DNA of 64,000 nt from Anthoceros angustus (lineage: Eukaryota > Streptophyta > Anthocerotopsida > Anthocerotales > Anthocerotaceae). A program made the position numbers and the translations under genes. Below the pieces are notes generated by a model. It was not told the origin of the DNA. It saw only the letters and a list, made by a program, of their open reading frames with translations, and did no database searches. How positions within the stretch are numbered: position 1 is the stretch's first letter; each line of letters begins with the position of its first letter. Below, piece after piece: positions 48,828-61,945 of this stretch. The stretch is taken from positions 1-64,000 of the forward strand of contig VJWM01000296.1 in NCBI GenBank assembly GCA_010909165.1, given 5' to 3'.

Positions 48828-49643
48828 CCCGTGACTTCGATTCACATGGTCTTCCATGCTATTTAAAACTATTGTAGAAAAAAAGCTGGTTCGTGCACTG
48901 CACACTGCGGCGGTTCTGTGGTTTGGTGCAAGATGAGGGGCCGGGGTGTTCCGGGTGAGTGGGAGACCGAAGAAAACATGTGATGTCGGGTGGAGTGTCC
49001 GGTCCGGTGCGTTCCGTTGCGTTGCGTTCCGAGACGTGCCGTTCCGTTCCGCCCCTTCTCATAGTCATCGATCGTGGTGGTCATGGTGATCGGCATCCTC
49101 GTCCCGGGACCCGGGGTGCGAAGGAAGAAAGCATGTGACGGTCCTGTGTACCAGCACAAGTCCCACAACAGGGCAATGTGGCGAGAATGACTGGGCGACG
49201 CGTCACCGTCACCAACCCCCACTCGCGCATGAACAACAGCATGGCAGGCCTGCAGCAGACTGTCTGTGAAGGTGGGAAGAAGGCTGCAGCTGGCTGCCAA
49301 AGGGACGCTTCCCATTGGCATTTCCATTTTGCACACCAGTCTAGGAAGACTGGTGGGAAGGGACCCGGTGAGTTGTGTGCACGGTGTGCGTCGCGGCTGG
49401 ATACTGGATAATGATATTGGGAGCCTGCTGCCTGGATAATGTGAGGCATGAAAAGCTCGGGCAGGTATCGGGTAGATGGTTGAGCGAGGCCAGCGTGCGG
49501 GAAGCAACCGAGAGGACATGCGACACGAGGTGTGGTAGCGGTGAGGTGAGGTGACATAGCACCCACCATGCCAGCCATGGGCAGGCGTACGTCGAAGCGG
49601 GCAGATGAAGATTATCCGATTCCCGGCCTAGGCCTGCAAGCAA

Positions 49644-49681
49644 GTCCAGGTCCAGGTCCAGGTCCAGGTCCAGGTCCAGGC
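49644..49681. repeat. CAGGTC hexanucleotide array
   Basis: Six copies of gtccag in tandem. Confidence 0.9.
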
Positions 49682-50280
49682 CCAGCAGACCAGGTGCCCA
49701 GCCCAGCCCCTCCTTGGGCATCAAGCTAGCTATGCATGTACAGTAGTACTGTTATGAGCAGTGAGCAGCATGTACGTGCACTGGTAAGTACATGACTGCA
49801 GTGCAGTGTGCTGCTAACCATGTAGGTACAGTGCCCCGCCTATTGTAGCCTACGAGAGGAGGTGGGAATCAAAGTTAGCTAATGGGGCCTGGCCTGGCCT
49901 GGCCCTGCAGGTGCACTAGTGGTGCCCGCATATCATCACAGTGTTGACAGCGTGAGTGCACAGTGCCGCTCGTTGGGCCGACCATGGGGATTCCATTCCG
50001 AACTAATTTGGGCTTGCATGATGTTGTGTAGCTAATGGCGGTGCACCACAAGAGCCGCTTTCGCTGTCACAGGCTCCCGACTGGACCAGGTGCTGGATGC
50101 GGGACCACAGCAAAAGCTTGGGAGGTAGCCTTGAGCTTGTCAAGGACGGGGCATGCAGGCAGTGTGGCCACTGCGTGGAGCAGCAGCAGCAGGAGGCCCT
50201 GCCTGGGTCGGGATCCCGGGAGCCTCAGGAGAGATTCCTGGTGCAGAAGCAAGCAGTGGGCAATTCAAGGGGCGTGCGCT

Positions 50281-50310
50281 TCGCCTCGCCTCGCCTCGCC
50301 TCGCCTCGCC
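50281..50310. repeat. TCGCC pentanucleotide array
   Basis: Six perfect copies of tcgcc. Confidence 0.95.
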
Positions 50311-50774
50311 CTCTCATGGCCTGCGCTGCTGCCCGCACCTGCATGTACATACGGCACCTGTTTGTTAGCCTGCCAGACGGAGTGAGTGTGCCTGACGTCT
50401 GCTTCACTCCTTTTCCCCGACTCGGATTCCGGATCCCCGATCCCCGACTTCCACGCCTGCCCGCCTCCCGTGATGCCACCAAAACAGTGCGCCACTAAGC
50501 CGTCGCCAACACGCCAATCGGACTACCGGCTTCTCCCTTCGACGTTACATTTCACGGACTTGGGAAATAGGTGCTCGTCATAGAAAGAATGTTCGCGACA
50601 CAACAACCACTGGGGCACGCCACTCAAGGCCGCCACAACTGCATTTCTCATGCCCACGACTCTACGGCTACCGCTTTACCTATGTACTGGGGTCCAGGCC
50701 GCTCATATATGTATGTGACTATGTGCTGAATGTCTCCTGCCACTCGCAAAGACAAAGTCCCACATTCGTGCCTT

Positions 50775-53700
50775 TCACTCGTACGGATTACGGAATTTCT
50801 TGAGCAAGTTCGGAATATCATGACCCAGCATGTCATCCACTGCCTGAATCATCTTGGGACGTATTTTCTCAAACTTGTCGATGCTGTAACCCGATAACCT
50901 GTCTCGGAAATGGTCCACGTTTGGAAAATCCCCAGCGGGTAGATGGTACTCTCGTTGTACCTGCTCTCGTCGAGATTCAACATGTAACTTCAGTGCCCCA
51001 CGTATTTGGCAAGACACATAAATGGCTGAGGGGTGGTCCAAAATCCATACCTTGGCAAACTCAAGATCCAAATCATCGATAAGTCGTTGTTGTGCTTTGT
51101 TTTTCCCCATCATCGCAGGCATCTCTCTTTTCAGGTGGCTGATGATGTAAGCATGAATTTTGGCAGCTCGAGCACGTTTCACAAACTCATTAATCTGTAC
51201 AGCAACCACGCAATGGTTTGAAAAATCGCAACACTTAACTGCCATCAAACAGCATCTGTCCTGACACAAGTCATTCTTACACGTCGGTCACAGGCTTTTC
51301 TCGGGATGTCCTTCAAGTCTGCCAAGAGGTCGTTTTGTTCCCTCTCAAAAAGCTCCTTGCCAATCGGACCCATGGCATTTTCATTGATAGCCTTGTCGTT
51401 GAATGACCTGCAAATTAGCAAATTGTAAGAACCACTAGTTCAATCGTCACTTACAGCAGGAGGGATCAACCGTTGCTTACCCAATGTACACTCGCATGAC
51501 CTCAGGAGTATTAAGGACCTTCCCGAGAGACCACATCAAAGCTCCATACACCCGCATAAGCTGTCCCGCACAACACACACATGATGAGGAAAGCCTCTCT
51601 CGTGAGGAATCACACCCTCTTCTTCTTCAGAAGCTCACCTGCTGTGTATCAACTTGATCAGCCTTGTTCAGGACAACCCGGATTTTGTCATCATGCCCTC
51701 GTAACGACCCAATCACGCGCTTGAATTCATCACTGATGTCCAGCTTATGCGGGTCAAAAAGAAGCAAGATCATGTCACACTTGGCTGCAAACCATTCAGT
51801 GACACCAGTGAAATCGTAGCTCCGTTGAGTGCGCTGCTTCTCTCCGGATAACACACCTGGTGTGTCCACAAAGGAAATGTGCTCCAAAAGCTGCAAAGCA
51901 CATCCCAACAACATCCAACGTGAAGAACATCAGAAGACTCACTCACGCAGCAAACGAACACTCTCAAAGCACAATTCAGTCACATCAGCTCTCAGATCAC
52001 AATTCAACTCATCAACTCACCGAATGTGGCATCTGTGAGCACTCAAACTTCGACAGGAAAGCAGTTCCGAATCTTGTCAGCCCACTGAAGGGCATATCCG
52101 CTTGTACTGCTATAGTATTCCCTGGAACATTTCTTTCATCTGTGCCACCCTGCCAGGCAAAAAGGAGTCATAACAGAACACAGTTAAGCTTAATAGAGTT
52201 TGAACGAGATTGAAGATGAATGGCAACACACATACCATCACAACTACAAATCGATCTGTTGTGGGTTCTGGCCCAATGTGAGCTCCTACACATGGAAGAG
52301 CAACACTTTAGAATATCCATACAGATTACAATGAAACAAAAAATGCTTTGGAGATCATAAGAGAAACCTTGTAAAACAAACAGAAGGAGTAACATGGGCA
52401 CCTCGGTCTTACCTGGATAGCTAGTTCTCAAAAGATGTTTAATAAACGTGGTCTTCCCAGTGGAATATTGCCCAAGCAACATAACCATGGGTTTTGCATC
52501 AAAATCACTCTCCGTCTGCAGAGACCGATGAAGATCAGTGATTTAAACAAGTGTGACGAGCAAACAAAGATCAAACACACCCTGTGCATCATGGATTTGC
52601 AATGGCAAAACAATAGCTGAGAAAGCTTACCAATATAGGGGACACAAAGTCATTGAATCTGTAGGTCACCTCCAAAGGCTTAAGTTTCTCTAGATACAAC
52701 TTCTTCAGCCCATCAATCACCGAGGTTACTGATGCTTTGGACAACTCCTGCAACTTGCCCTCATCAGACATAAAAGGAGTCCACCACAGAAAAAATTTGA
52801 TATGTGCAGCTTTGGACCTCTGCGGAAAAGACTAGGAATTGAGTTGCAGCAGTTCGTAACAGCATACCTTCCGTGGGGTTTTTTGTGAAAACCATTGCGC
52901 AGTCTGTGATTGCTGCGGAGGACTGCCTGCCATCAAATTCCCCTCACTACCTTAACAACTGCAACATCGAAACAAAAGTCCTTCCCTGTTTGCAAAACAA
53001 GCCCAATGCTCTTTGAGCAAGGCGGGATAGGCAAAACAGACTAACCATTGGCATACCCTGCTTCCACTGGTGGGGACTGAAAATGGCCAAAGAAGGAATC
53101 AGGTAACACACTACAGCAATCTCAGTGAAGACCTTGACCAAATCATAGAAAACACCCCTGGCTCTGCATCTGTGCTCTCGCTTGAGGCATACTCACATTC
53201 AGCAACTCGTCGAGTCCATTAAAAACTGGGGGGCTTATCTCTGACAGATCTGATACAGACAATACAAGGTCAGAAAAAGGAGTCCCACTTTCGTTAAATT
53301 TAAGAGGTAGTCCATCTTCCAGAGATTGTGAGCTGAGATTTACCACGCCTCTTGAGGATATCAGCACTGATCTCGTTACCTGTTTGTGCAAGAGAAATAA
53401 TCTGCACGGCCATTTGGTGTCAGGCCTAGGCCATGGATATTAGAGGCACGCTTTACCATAAAATGGCTTCGAGCTTCAACACACACAATGCAGAAAAGTT
53501 TCTTGCATTTCACTGCCAGCTTAGTCTGTGGAGACAGATCCAAGGACAAACCTGCATTGCAGTGACAAACTCTTTGAAGCCCAAGAATCCCTGCCGCTTT
53601 GAGTCTGCAACTGCCCACACCTAGAAGCACAGGGATTAGCACCACTTGTCACCACTACCACTAAAAGACCCACAGCTCCAGAGACTGCCAGCGATCAAAA

Positions 53701-54227
53701 GCTGTGCAGGCACTAAAACACTGACCAGTAGGCCTTGTCGAGAAGAGTACCTGCTTGAGGTCGTTCCTCGAAAGCTCGGATAGAGAAAAAAATTTGACAG
53801 CATCTTGACCTGTGATCCGCCCATCGCCGTCTGCTCGCAAGAAAAAAGCAGTTCAATCAGTGCCCGGGCACGAATACACTCGCGATCCAACACCCAACGG
53901 CGAGTCTTATTTGGTCCAGATCGAGCAGTGGCAGCAGTGAATGGTTCATAGCACAATCAACAGAGCGGCTACAAATTACGACTGGGATCGCCTCCATCAT
54001 CAGCCAGCTCCAGTAAGCTGAGCGCGGCTGGTTGCTGCAGGGAGCGATGAGAACGCAAGAAGCTGGTATCACGCTGAGGTTAAAGAACGCTCATGCCATT
54101 TGAGCCAAGATTGGTGAATTCCGAACACGACAGACAGCGCACCTGCGTCCGCGTAGTCGAACCAACGCCTGTAGAGCTGCTCATCCTGCTTGGCGTAATT
54201 GCCGGACTTGAACTCGAGGATGTCCAT
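50775..54227 (-). CDS. EHD: EH-domain dynamin-related ATPase (EHD type)
   Basis: Fourteen exons join in phase to 559 aa: 54143-54227, 53751-53830, 53552-53620, 53197-53379, 52868-52942, 52631-52747, 52413-52515, 52236-52285, 52021-52149, 51639-51890, 51481-51560, 51281-51407, 51051-51194, 50775-50960. As in plant EHDs the EH domain is N-terminal, with one calcium loop ([12 protein letters not shown]) and [20 protein letters not shown]. The dynamin-type nucleotide-binding domain has [17 protein letters not shown] (P-loop), PTTDRF (switch I), VDTPGVLSG (Walker B) and NKADQVD. A helical region ends [10 protein letters not shown]. EHDs bind and remodel membranes in endocytic recycling. Exon 4 makes the linker after the EH domain longer than usual. 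The 90-base intron 50961-51050 contains no stop and keeps the frame, so a read-through isoform is conceivable. Confidence 0.93.
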
Positions 54228-54837
54228 GTCGAGGCAGCTGGGAAGGCAATCCGGAAGCAGAGGATCACAGTGAAAAGTAACAACCGGAGAGCGTGCGCGA
54301 CGCAGCTCTGATTCGAGTGCGAACCGGTGCTTCTGCCTCCATCCAGAAGACTCAAATGTTCGGCGGGTTCGGCGGGAAAGACGAGCTGGGCAGGAGGGGG
54401 AGAGTAGGAACCGCGGAGATACTGTACAGGAAGGGAAGAAATGCAGACCGATGTTAACCGCGTCCGCGTTCGAACCACAGGCTGCAGCGAATCAGATGGC
54501 GCCACCCCGAGATCAATACGTACCGACTGCGCACTGATGATGGGGACGGGCCTGCTGGCCTCACAGGAAATTGAAAGACAAAAAGGAGAAGGGGGTGAGT
54601 TTCCCTTTGAATCGCACGACGGCATGCAAGCATGCGTCACATGTGCACAGAGAATAAAGTTCGTGAATATACAAATCAAGTCTCTTTCCCAAGAAGCTAA
54701 AGGAATGATAACGAAGGGATGGTTGCTGTCCACCTTACAGGAAAACAACCATCCCTTACTACACCGTGTTCTAACAACCAGCCAAGACGAGACAGACAGA
54801 CCGACGGCTGTTTCCATCGTCCGCCGCCCAAAGGGCC
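54228..54837. other. Intergenic, EHD upstream and AGPase 3' flank
   Basis: The EHD gene starts at 54227 and the AGPase gene stops at 54838, both on the minus strand. The space holds the EHD promoter and the AGPase 3' UTR. No other gene is seen. Confidence 0.5.
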
Positions 54838-57800
54838 CTAGATAACCGTCCCGTCCTTGATGATGGAGTTCTTCAGGATCACCGCGATGCCTGAGCGGAT
54901 GTAGAAACCCTCCGATGGCCTTTCGGCTTCCAATACATTCTGGACGACAAGCGACCAACAAGGGGTCACTCATAACTCAGTGTACTACCAGCTACATTCC
55001 AGGATTGTGGGGCACTAGGCACTTACATCCGTGTTGGCGATCACCACGTCTCTGCCGATTCTTGCGTTCTTGTCGATTATAGCATTGCTGCACGAAATTC
55101 ACAACGGCAGGCTCACACACACTGGCCATCCGAAATACAAATGCAACCATGCACTGTTGGGCCAGTACAACACCTGATTTTGCTGTTCTCGCCGATCCCT
55201 ATTGGCACTTTGCCTTCAGCAATAAGGGCAGCCCTCTCTACGTCCGTTTCGTAGAAGTCTGCTCCCAGCATCAGAGTGTCCTGGACAAGCCCCAAACGAC
55301 AGCTGAATGAAACCATCGAGTAGATCGAGTATCATGCCCCGAAGCTAAGTGCAGAACACACCTTCAATTCAACACCGTTTTCCAATCGGGATCGGACCCC
55401 TACGATGGAGTGAACAACGCTACACTCCCGCAAAAAGCACCCATGTGACACGATGGAGTCCTGGATCTGAGATGAGCAACCAATGACTATTAGCATTTTG
55501 TCACGATCCACATACTTCTCCCTCTCGCTGCAGGCCATCAAACTTACCCTGCACCTCTCAACCTTTGTTGGTGGGAGATACCGGGGTGATGTGAAGATGG
55601 GCTTGTTTGCGTCATAGAAGCTGAACTTCGGGGGCTGTAGTAACAGGTATACCATGAGGGACAGATTAACCAAACTAAGTCATGGACCCAGCCAGCATTG
55701 TGGACAATTAGCAAATAGCCAGTATCTTAACGTACCTGCGCAGTCAAAGCTAGATTGGCATCGTAGAAAGACCTAATTGTCCCAATGTCTTCCCAATAGT
55801 CATCAAATAAATACGCCTGCAGAAGGCCAGTCATGCTTTCACTAAACGGTCCAACCGTATGCAGATAATTGGGTACTTCAAATCAACTTTCACTTACCTG
55901 TACATTGAACTCCTTCGCAGATGCAGGGATAATCTCAGAACCAAAATCATTCGCTAAGGGATATCGCCATCTGCAAATTCCATGGCACAGAAGTTTTACA
56001 GAGGGTGTACAAACGACACATACCTTACGCTCGGCCAAGAGTAGGAATCCCAAGACACTTTCGAGCAGTAAGGACTTCCTTCTAATCCAAGTTCATACGG
56101 TACCTCAACAGCTTGAGAAGGATGTCCTTCTTGAAGACATAAATACCCATAGAAGCAATGTAAGGCTTTTTCTTGGCATCTTCTGCAGATAGACCTAGGA
56201 CGGTCGTGTCGACTTGCTGGTGGGGTACACCAATACACCCCATCAGTGCCTGAACGTGACAGCACATGGCCACAAGCATAGAGTATACGATAATCAGTCC
56301 GTACCATAGCTCTTAGATCAGCTCCCTTCGGTTTCTCACTGAAGGACAATATTTGCCCCTTGTCGTCAATCTTCATCAGGCCAAAGTCGGAGGCCCGACT
56401 GCCAAAACAACATGACCACAAAATGTCCCGTTACTAGAATGTACAAGGTAATTCACATAGCAGTACCAACCATCCACAGCGAGGAACTCCATGCTTCTCC
56501 TCGCTGCATACCTGTCATCCATGGGGACACACGAGATGGTGATATCTGCACCACTGTCTTTATGTTTCTGCACATTCATTTGCATATTGCACTATGAGTG
56601 TCGTCATTTGGAGTACCAAACCATATCCACTGACCCATAAAAAAAAAGAACTATAACAACAATCACAGGGAAAAGGTCTATAAGGGACCTGCACAAAATC
56701 CATGTAGTCCATGCGGTACAGATGATCTCCAGAGAGAATCAACACATTTTCAATCTGCTTGTTCTTTGCATCCTGAGAAACAAAAGTTCAACCTCAATGC
56801 TCGGAAAAGTGATGTATACAGTTACGGTCTGGAGTGTCCCAGCGTTAGCCCTATATCGGAGTCAAATCCCACCATCCCAGTCAGTGCCCACATGTCTGCC
56901 CGCCGACCCACCCACCTATTCCTGACACACTCCCAAACGCACCTCAAACAACCACAAGTACTGCCGCACAGCATCAGCAGTCCCCTGAAACCATTCCATG
57001 CCACCTTCCCCAGGTGTCTGGGTGGCCGCCAAAACCTGCTCGAGGCAAGAACAGACACATGACAAAACTGAATTCAGTCAAATTCTTACGATTAACACAC
57101 CTCAAATACCCACAGAAATTGCCGCACAGCATCAGCTGTCCCCAGAAACCAATTCATCCCTGTTTCACCTGTTGTTTGGGTGGCTGCCAAGACCTGCTAA
57201 ACGACAAGCTTGTTATTTACACATAATCACAATAGTGGTGTTGGAGGGGCAGGGGCAAAACACTACTAGAGTGTTGCAAGCTAAAGGGAGACTGTGTGGG
57301 ATATCCAAGGCCCACTGTTACCTATCTACGCCAAACATGAAATGGGTAAAGAGTGCCAGTAACAGCTCACCTCCACAAACCCGTCCCCGAAGTTTACACC
57401 GTTACCAAAGTTGTAGGTGCGAGCAAGGTGCCGATTAAGCGAGGCTGAGTTAAACTGTGTCAGAATGAACACTTTGTTGATCCCACTGTTGATACAATTG
57501 CTCATGGGGACATCAATGAGCCTGTAATTGCCACCAATTGGTACCTGCAGCACACATTGGTATCAGCATGAGCTCACTGTCTACTGTAAAAGGCAATACC
57601 CTCCTCCATGCTGCATTCAAGCTAAAGTCTTGAGGCTGCACTATCTGGCTTCGCACTTTAATAAGGCAGCCGCAGACCTAGTATCCAGTTGCCAGACAAA
57701 AATCCATTTGAAGATATCAGACGAAGATGGTGCAGCAGGCATAGAGCTTCTAGAAAAACGGGGCTTACAGCAGGTTTTGCTCGCCTCTTTGTAAGCGGGA

Positions 57801-59180
57801 AAAGTCTGGTTCCCGCTCCACCTCCCAAAATGACAGACACTACTGTCCTGGGGTCCACTCGGGACTGATCAACAGAAGTGGCCTGAGGAGGGCACCACAA
57901 ATTCTTGTCAGTAAACAGCATTGTAAAACAGGTGATGGAACCAACAACTGCAAACAGCTGGAGGGATCTGAAAGAGACGAGCTGAGGTCATCACGTATCA
58001 TCCCTTTGTCTAGACAGGCAACGGTAGACAGATGAAGCAAAAAGCAAACCCAGTGAGCGGAAGAGACATGCTGCCATCCAACAATGCCGTGTGGCAAGAA
58101 CACGAAAACATGGGCATAGAAAATAGGTACGCCAGCTACACTAAAAAGACCTAACTGATCATCAATCCGTGGTGAAAGCAGGTCTGAGCAGAAGTAAACA
58201 AAGTATGAACACACTTTCATATCACGGAGCTCTAAGGAAATGGTCGTTCTATCAACATAGTCCCATGAAAGCAAACAGAAGCAGGGTCCAGGTTAGTGCA
58301 GAACTCAAGAAAGCAGCTTGACACCTAGTCCCATGGGTCTACTATGTGCATGATATGAGTTTGCACCTGCAATGCAGACACAGATTACAGGTCACACAAG
58401 GCTTCGAGCCATATTGCTCACGGACTCAAAACTTCAGGCTCCAATTGTCTGTCAACACACACTATTATCACACATAGCGTAACATGACGCGGTAAGATTG
58501 AATTTCATTCAACATTTCATGTTACTTGGAAACATTAAGCTGACAGCCAGTCAAGTCCCTGCAACACGGCCATACCTTTCTATATAACACTTCAAGCATT
58601 GGGTAGAAACAGGCAGCGGCAACCGCAAGCATTGATGGAATTACCCACCAGAATCCATACTGCCAGCAAGAAACCATTGCACTAGTTTGCGCATATTCTG
58701 AGTCACCACTACAATCCCTCATCACTCGTAACTACCTGGTCGTTGTTGACATTCACTTCTTCCACACGACCAGTCAAACGACTGACGCGATTGGCCTCGT
58801 TCAGACAGACAGACAGGAACAAAAATCTTAGACAAGCAAAGCGGAATGAGGCATGTCAGCTGCGGGCTTACCACGGTCTCCTTGGCCACCAAATCCGCCA
58901 ACACGGCAGTGGCTCTGACAGCCTTGGAAGCCCTCTCCGCTCTCCTGGGCTGACCGGAGACGGCACACAGCCGGGAGCCCCCCAAAGCAGCGCTGAAAAA
59001 ACCGCCGGACACGGGGGTGCCGAAGAAGGCGGCCCGCCCCAGTCTGGTGGCAGGCAGGGAGGAGTAGGAGGTGGAGGAGGAGGGCGAGGAGGCGGAGGAG
59101 GCAGAGCCGGAGGGCGAGCAGCAGGCTGCAGGCGCGGTGGATGACATGGTAGCCAGGCCACCTGCTGCAGCGGCTGCCAT
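54838..59180 (-). CDS. APL: ADP-glucose pyrophosphorylase, large subunit, plastidial
   Basis: Fifteen-exon transcript of 550 aa: 58872-59180, 57769-57882, 57371-57544, then either 57101-57193 or 56943-57035, then 56689-56772, 56512-56567, 56305-56398, 56104-56216, 55898-55970, 55736-55816, 55548-55634, 55362-55466, 55174-55280, 55027-55087, 54838-54939. The N-terminus is Ala/Ser-rich, a plastid transit peptide. Catalytic-fold motifs are [83 protein letters not shown] and [20 protein letters not shown]; the beta-helix end has [20 protein letters not shown] and [27 protein letters not shown] and the KDGTVI end mark the large (regulatory) subunit. It makes ADP-glucose for starch, with 3-PGA and phosphate as effectors in the family. 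Two alternative versions of exon 4 are described separately. Confidence 0.93.
56943..57035 (-). other. AGPase exon 4a (canonical copy)
   Basis: 93 bases, phase 0 at both ends, flanked by gcag and gtgcgt. It encodes [20 protein letters not shown] followed by [11 protein letters not shown], the usual large-subunit sequence. It lies 65 bases downstream of exon 4b in transcription order. Confidence 0.85.
57101..57193 (-). other. AGPase exon 4b (tandem duplicate copy)
   Basis: 93 bases, phase 0, flanked by tagcag and gtgtgt. It encodes [20 protein letters not shown] followed by [11 protein letters not shown]. It shares 24 of 31 residues with exon 4a and keeps GTADAVRQ unchanged; about nine further codons differ only silently. 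No stop or frameshift is present. Confidence 0.85.
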
Positions 59181-60869
59181 GGCGATCTACAATGTGCGCA
59201 CAGCCGCCAGAGCTAGCACTGCGCCGGGCAGCTTCTCTGCTGCCTGCCTAACCCTGAGCCTGAAGCACAACCGCCTCGCCAGAGATTGGCGCAATCCGAG
59301 TCTCAGCCAGAGATTGGCGCGCGCGCTCTAGAGCATGCCTGCCGCAGACCCGATTCCCGGCCTGGGCGCAAGAGACCAATGCCTGATCCCGAACTGGAAT
59401 GGAGAAAATCTAGTTGCGCTTTTCGTCCCCCGCTCGGCTGCTCTCCTGCAGACAAAATGACAAGAATCCCGTGCCAGCACCCGCACAGCTTGCACGTCAA
59501 TCTCCGAATGCCAGCAGCCCTGCGCTACGTCGCTCCGACTCGGTCCGTCCCACAAAAAAGCTTGCTCCGGCCGGGTGTGCTGTGCTGTGCTGTGTTGTGC
59601 TGTGCTGTGCTGTGCTGTGCTTCTGTGCTCTGCTCTGCTCTGCTCTGCTCTGCTTGCGCTGTGCGTTCCAGATGCGATGGCAGCCTGCCACAGGCTCCTA
59701 GGAGAAAGGAGGCCTAGACAGTGAGAACGAAACAGTAACGCCTTCTCTCTCCGCAATCGCCAATCGCGCGTGTCCGGTGAAAGTTTGTCAAGACGCCAGC
59801 ACCAGGATGGTATGCAGGTACGTATGGACGTCTGCGCATCATCGTCCTTTATATATTACACAAACCACACACCTCACCCAGGAACATACCATCCATGCTT
59901 GCCGGATATGTTCTGAGGGCCTGATTTCGCAATAACCTGCTGACTAGATACATACCATCCGTACTTCGATGCTGCTAATATTTACACTACCAAAAAAGCG
60001 CACATTCCCAATTAGGATCTCTACCCAAAACACTCGACTCGAGTTCTGGATTCCCAGTTGTGGCTCTTGCGTAATACGGATGGGGATGGGAGAGCTTCAT
60101 GATCTCTTTGATTTACCGGACACGCGCAACGAAATCTCGAAAATGGCATATTCTCATGGGTGTATCATAGGAAAGCGAGGGCATGGGCCGCATGGCTGTG
60201 GGGCGGACACTGAATTGGGGCCCACTTTAGTAAGGCCCAGACAGTTATCCGCCACGCGGCACATATCCACGTGGCAAGGCTGCGCAGCCCACCCCTGATT
60301 CCTGCGTGTGCCCGTGCCACAAGTGTTCATTCGCTTCATTCCTGGTCTTCGTAATCGGATCATGCCTCGGACATGGAGCCCGCCGTCGATGGTCGCAGCC
60401 CGTGCCACCACACAGCGTCCCGGACAAGTTCGCGTCTCCCGTTCGGTAGTCGCGACCTTGTCGAATTCCCATGTCTCACACAAAATTTCATCGGTTGTTT
60501 TCCATCGGTATATAGGTCCAAGCAAGCGCGAAGAACGCGTGCCTTTCCGCCTAGGATTGTTTATGACCTTGCACAACAAGACACAACAGGGAGTACAAGA
60601 CACAACAGGGAGTACAACACTCCCAACAAGCTTGACCTGCCTACCAACCCGCTGTGGACAGTTTCATAGTAACTGGAGTTCTACACAGGAGCAAGCTTCA
60701 AGAGTGGAAGAAGATGCAATGCAGCACTAGGGCCCTTCCTCCGCTGCCCTAATTTTGTCGAGTCAACAGTAAAATAAAATGAGCTCCAGAGGAAAAGCCC
60801 TTTTAAATGGACTGCATGCGGCAGATGCAGACGATGTTTGGGCTAGCCCTGGGAGCTGCGGAGAAAACC
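59181..60869. other. Intergenic upstream of AGPase
   Basis: Holds the AGPase promoter side, a mixed TGTGC/CTCTG pentamer array at 59576-59655, a short tandem duplication of caagacacaacagggagtac near 60579-60616, and the 3' flank of IMP2. No gene is recognised. Confidence 0.5.
59576..59655. repeat. TGTGC array passing into a CTCTG array
   Basis: About nine TGTGC pentamers with minor variants are followed by about five CTCTG pentamers. Confidence 0.9.
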
Positions 60870-61673
60870 TCACGTCTTCTTCTTGATGATCCGGTCTTCA
60901 GGTATCTCCTGAGGCACAGGGCCGAACCTGGCAGGGGGCCAGATCACATGGGTCACTCTCCCATGCATCAAGGCGAGCGGGATCTGCAGAGGCACGTGCT
61001 CTGTGTGAGTACGTAGCCGACGGGTGCTCTGGGCACACAGCCTTGGAGGGACAGACGGGGTGGTTGGAGGGACTCACAGGACCGAAGGCTCTCGAGTCAA
61101 AGCTCACTTCGGCGTTGTCACCCTCCACCCAGCAGTGGCCCTTGGGGACCTGGAGGATATCGTAGGAGCCGGGCACGGTGACCCAGTCGCCCTGCAAGGC
61201 AATCAGCCTCTTCACCATGAGAATGCTAGGTTCGCCCGGGGACCTGCCATTTGAACGCCACCACCAGGTTCCCGCTCAGAACGAGCTGTAGCAGGCAGGG
61301 ATCACAGGCGACAACATCAGAACGAGCCCTAATTCCGCGTCAACGGCAGCAGTCAGGGCTTGCTTCCTCGCAAGCACTGCACACGAAAGCAAAGCAAAGC
61401 CAAGCCAAGCCAATCACGGCACACATCCGGATACCTGAAGGCAACCACGTCTCCCCGCGAGAAGCTGTACCCCCGCAAGCACAGCCTCTCCAGCAGCACA
61501 ACGTCGGACTCGAACCTCCCGAACGGGCCGTGGCTCCCGGGATGCAGCGTCGGCTCCATGGACCGCCCGCTCATGGTGGCCACAGTCCCGAACCTGTCGG
61601 AGATGGTGAGCCCGATCACCACGCCCCCCATCACCCGCTTCATCGTGAGCCACAGCAGCTGCCCGACTCCCAT
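60870..61673 (-). CDS. IMP2: Mitochondrial inner membrane protease subunit 2
   Basis: Exons 61435-61673, 61078-61243 and 60870-60983 join in phase to 172 aa. It is a type I signal peptidase of the S26 family. An N-terminal hydrophobic segment (VMGGVVIGLTISDRFG) is followed by SGRSMEPTL, with the nucleophile Ser in SM, and by MVKRLIALQGDWV, with the general-base Lys. The third box is GHCWVEGDNAEVSFDSRAFG and the end is GRVTHVIWPPARFG. The protein removes sorting peptides from proteins of the mitochondrial intermembrane space. The gene is divergent from the phytol kinase gene with 272 bases between starts. Confidence 0.93.
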
Positions 61674-61945
61674 CCCGCCGGCGCGCCAGCGGCAACAACC
61701 TTTCCAGATCTGAACTTGCGCTATAACCCGCTCCTCCCGGAGAGCATTAGGGCGCCTTGCGCGTGTGAATTAGGGCAAACAACCTTGAGGATAATGCGCC
61801 GGAGTTAGGTGAACCAATAGAGTCGCTCGCTGGCGCCTTCCCAGGGCCTCCCACAAGGAAATGATTCTTCGCCGAGGACCAGCACGGGGAGAAGGAGCTA
61901 CGGACAAGCGGCAGCCATGGCCGCTCCCGAGGGCATTCTCGCATC

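Larger units (their letters stand above)
46935..50774. other. Gene-poor region with microsatellites and an AT-rich core
   Basis: From 46935 to 47600 the DNA is GC-rich with CTCTG and gggcgcc repeats, the likely promoter side of the MBL gene. From 47640 to 48720 it is AT-rich with no coding frame. From 48720 to 50600 short arrays of TTTGC, CAGGTC and TCGCC occur. The overlapping frames at 48869-49578 on the minus strand resemble nothing I know. No gene is called. Confidence 0.55.

Noticed and set aside
48869-49578. Overlapping minus-strand frames of 165-216 aa
   Set aside because: No recognisable domain, frames overlap each other, and the region is rich in simple repeats.
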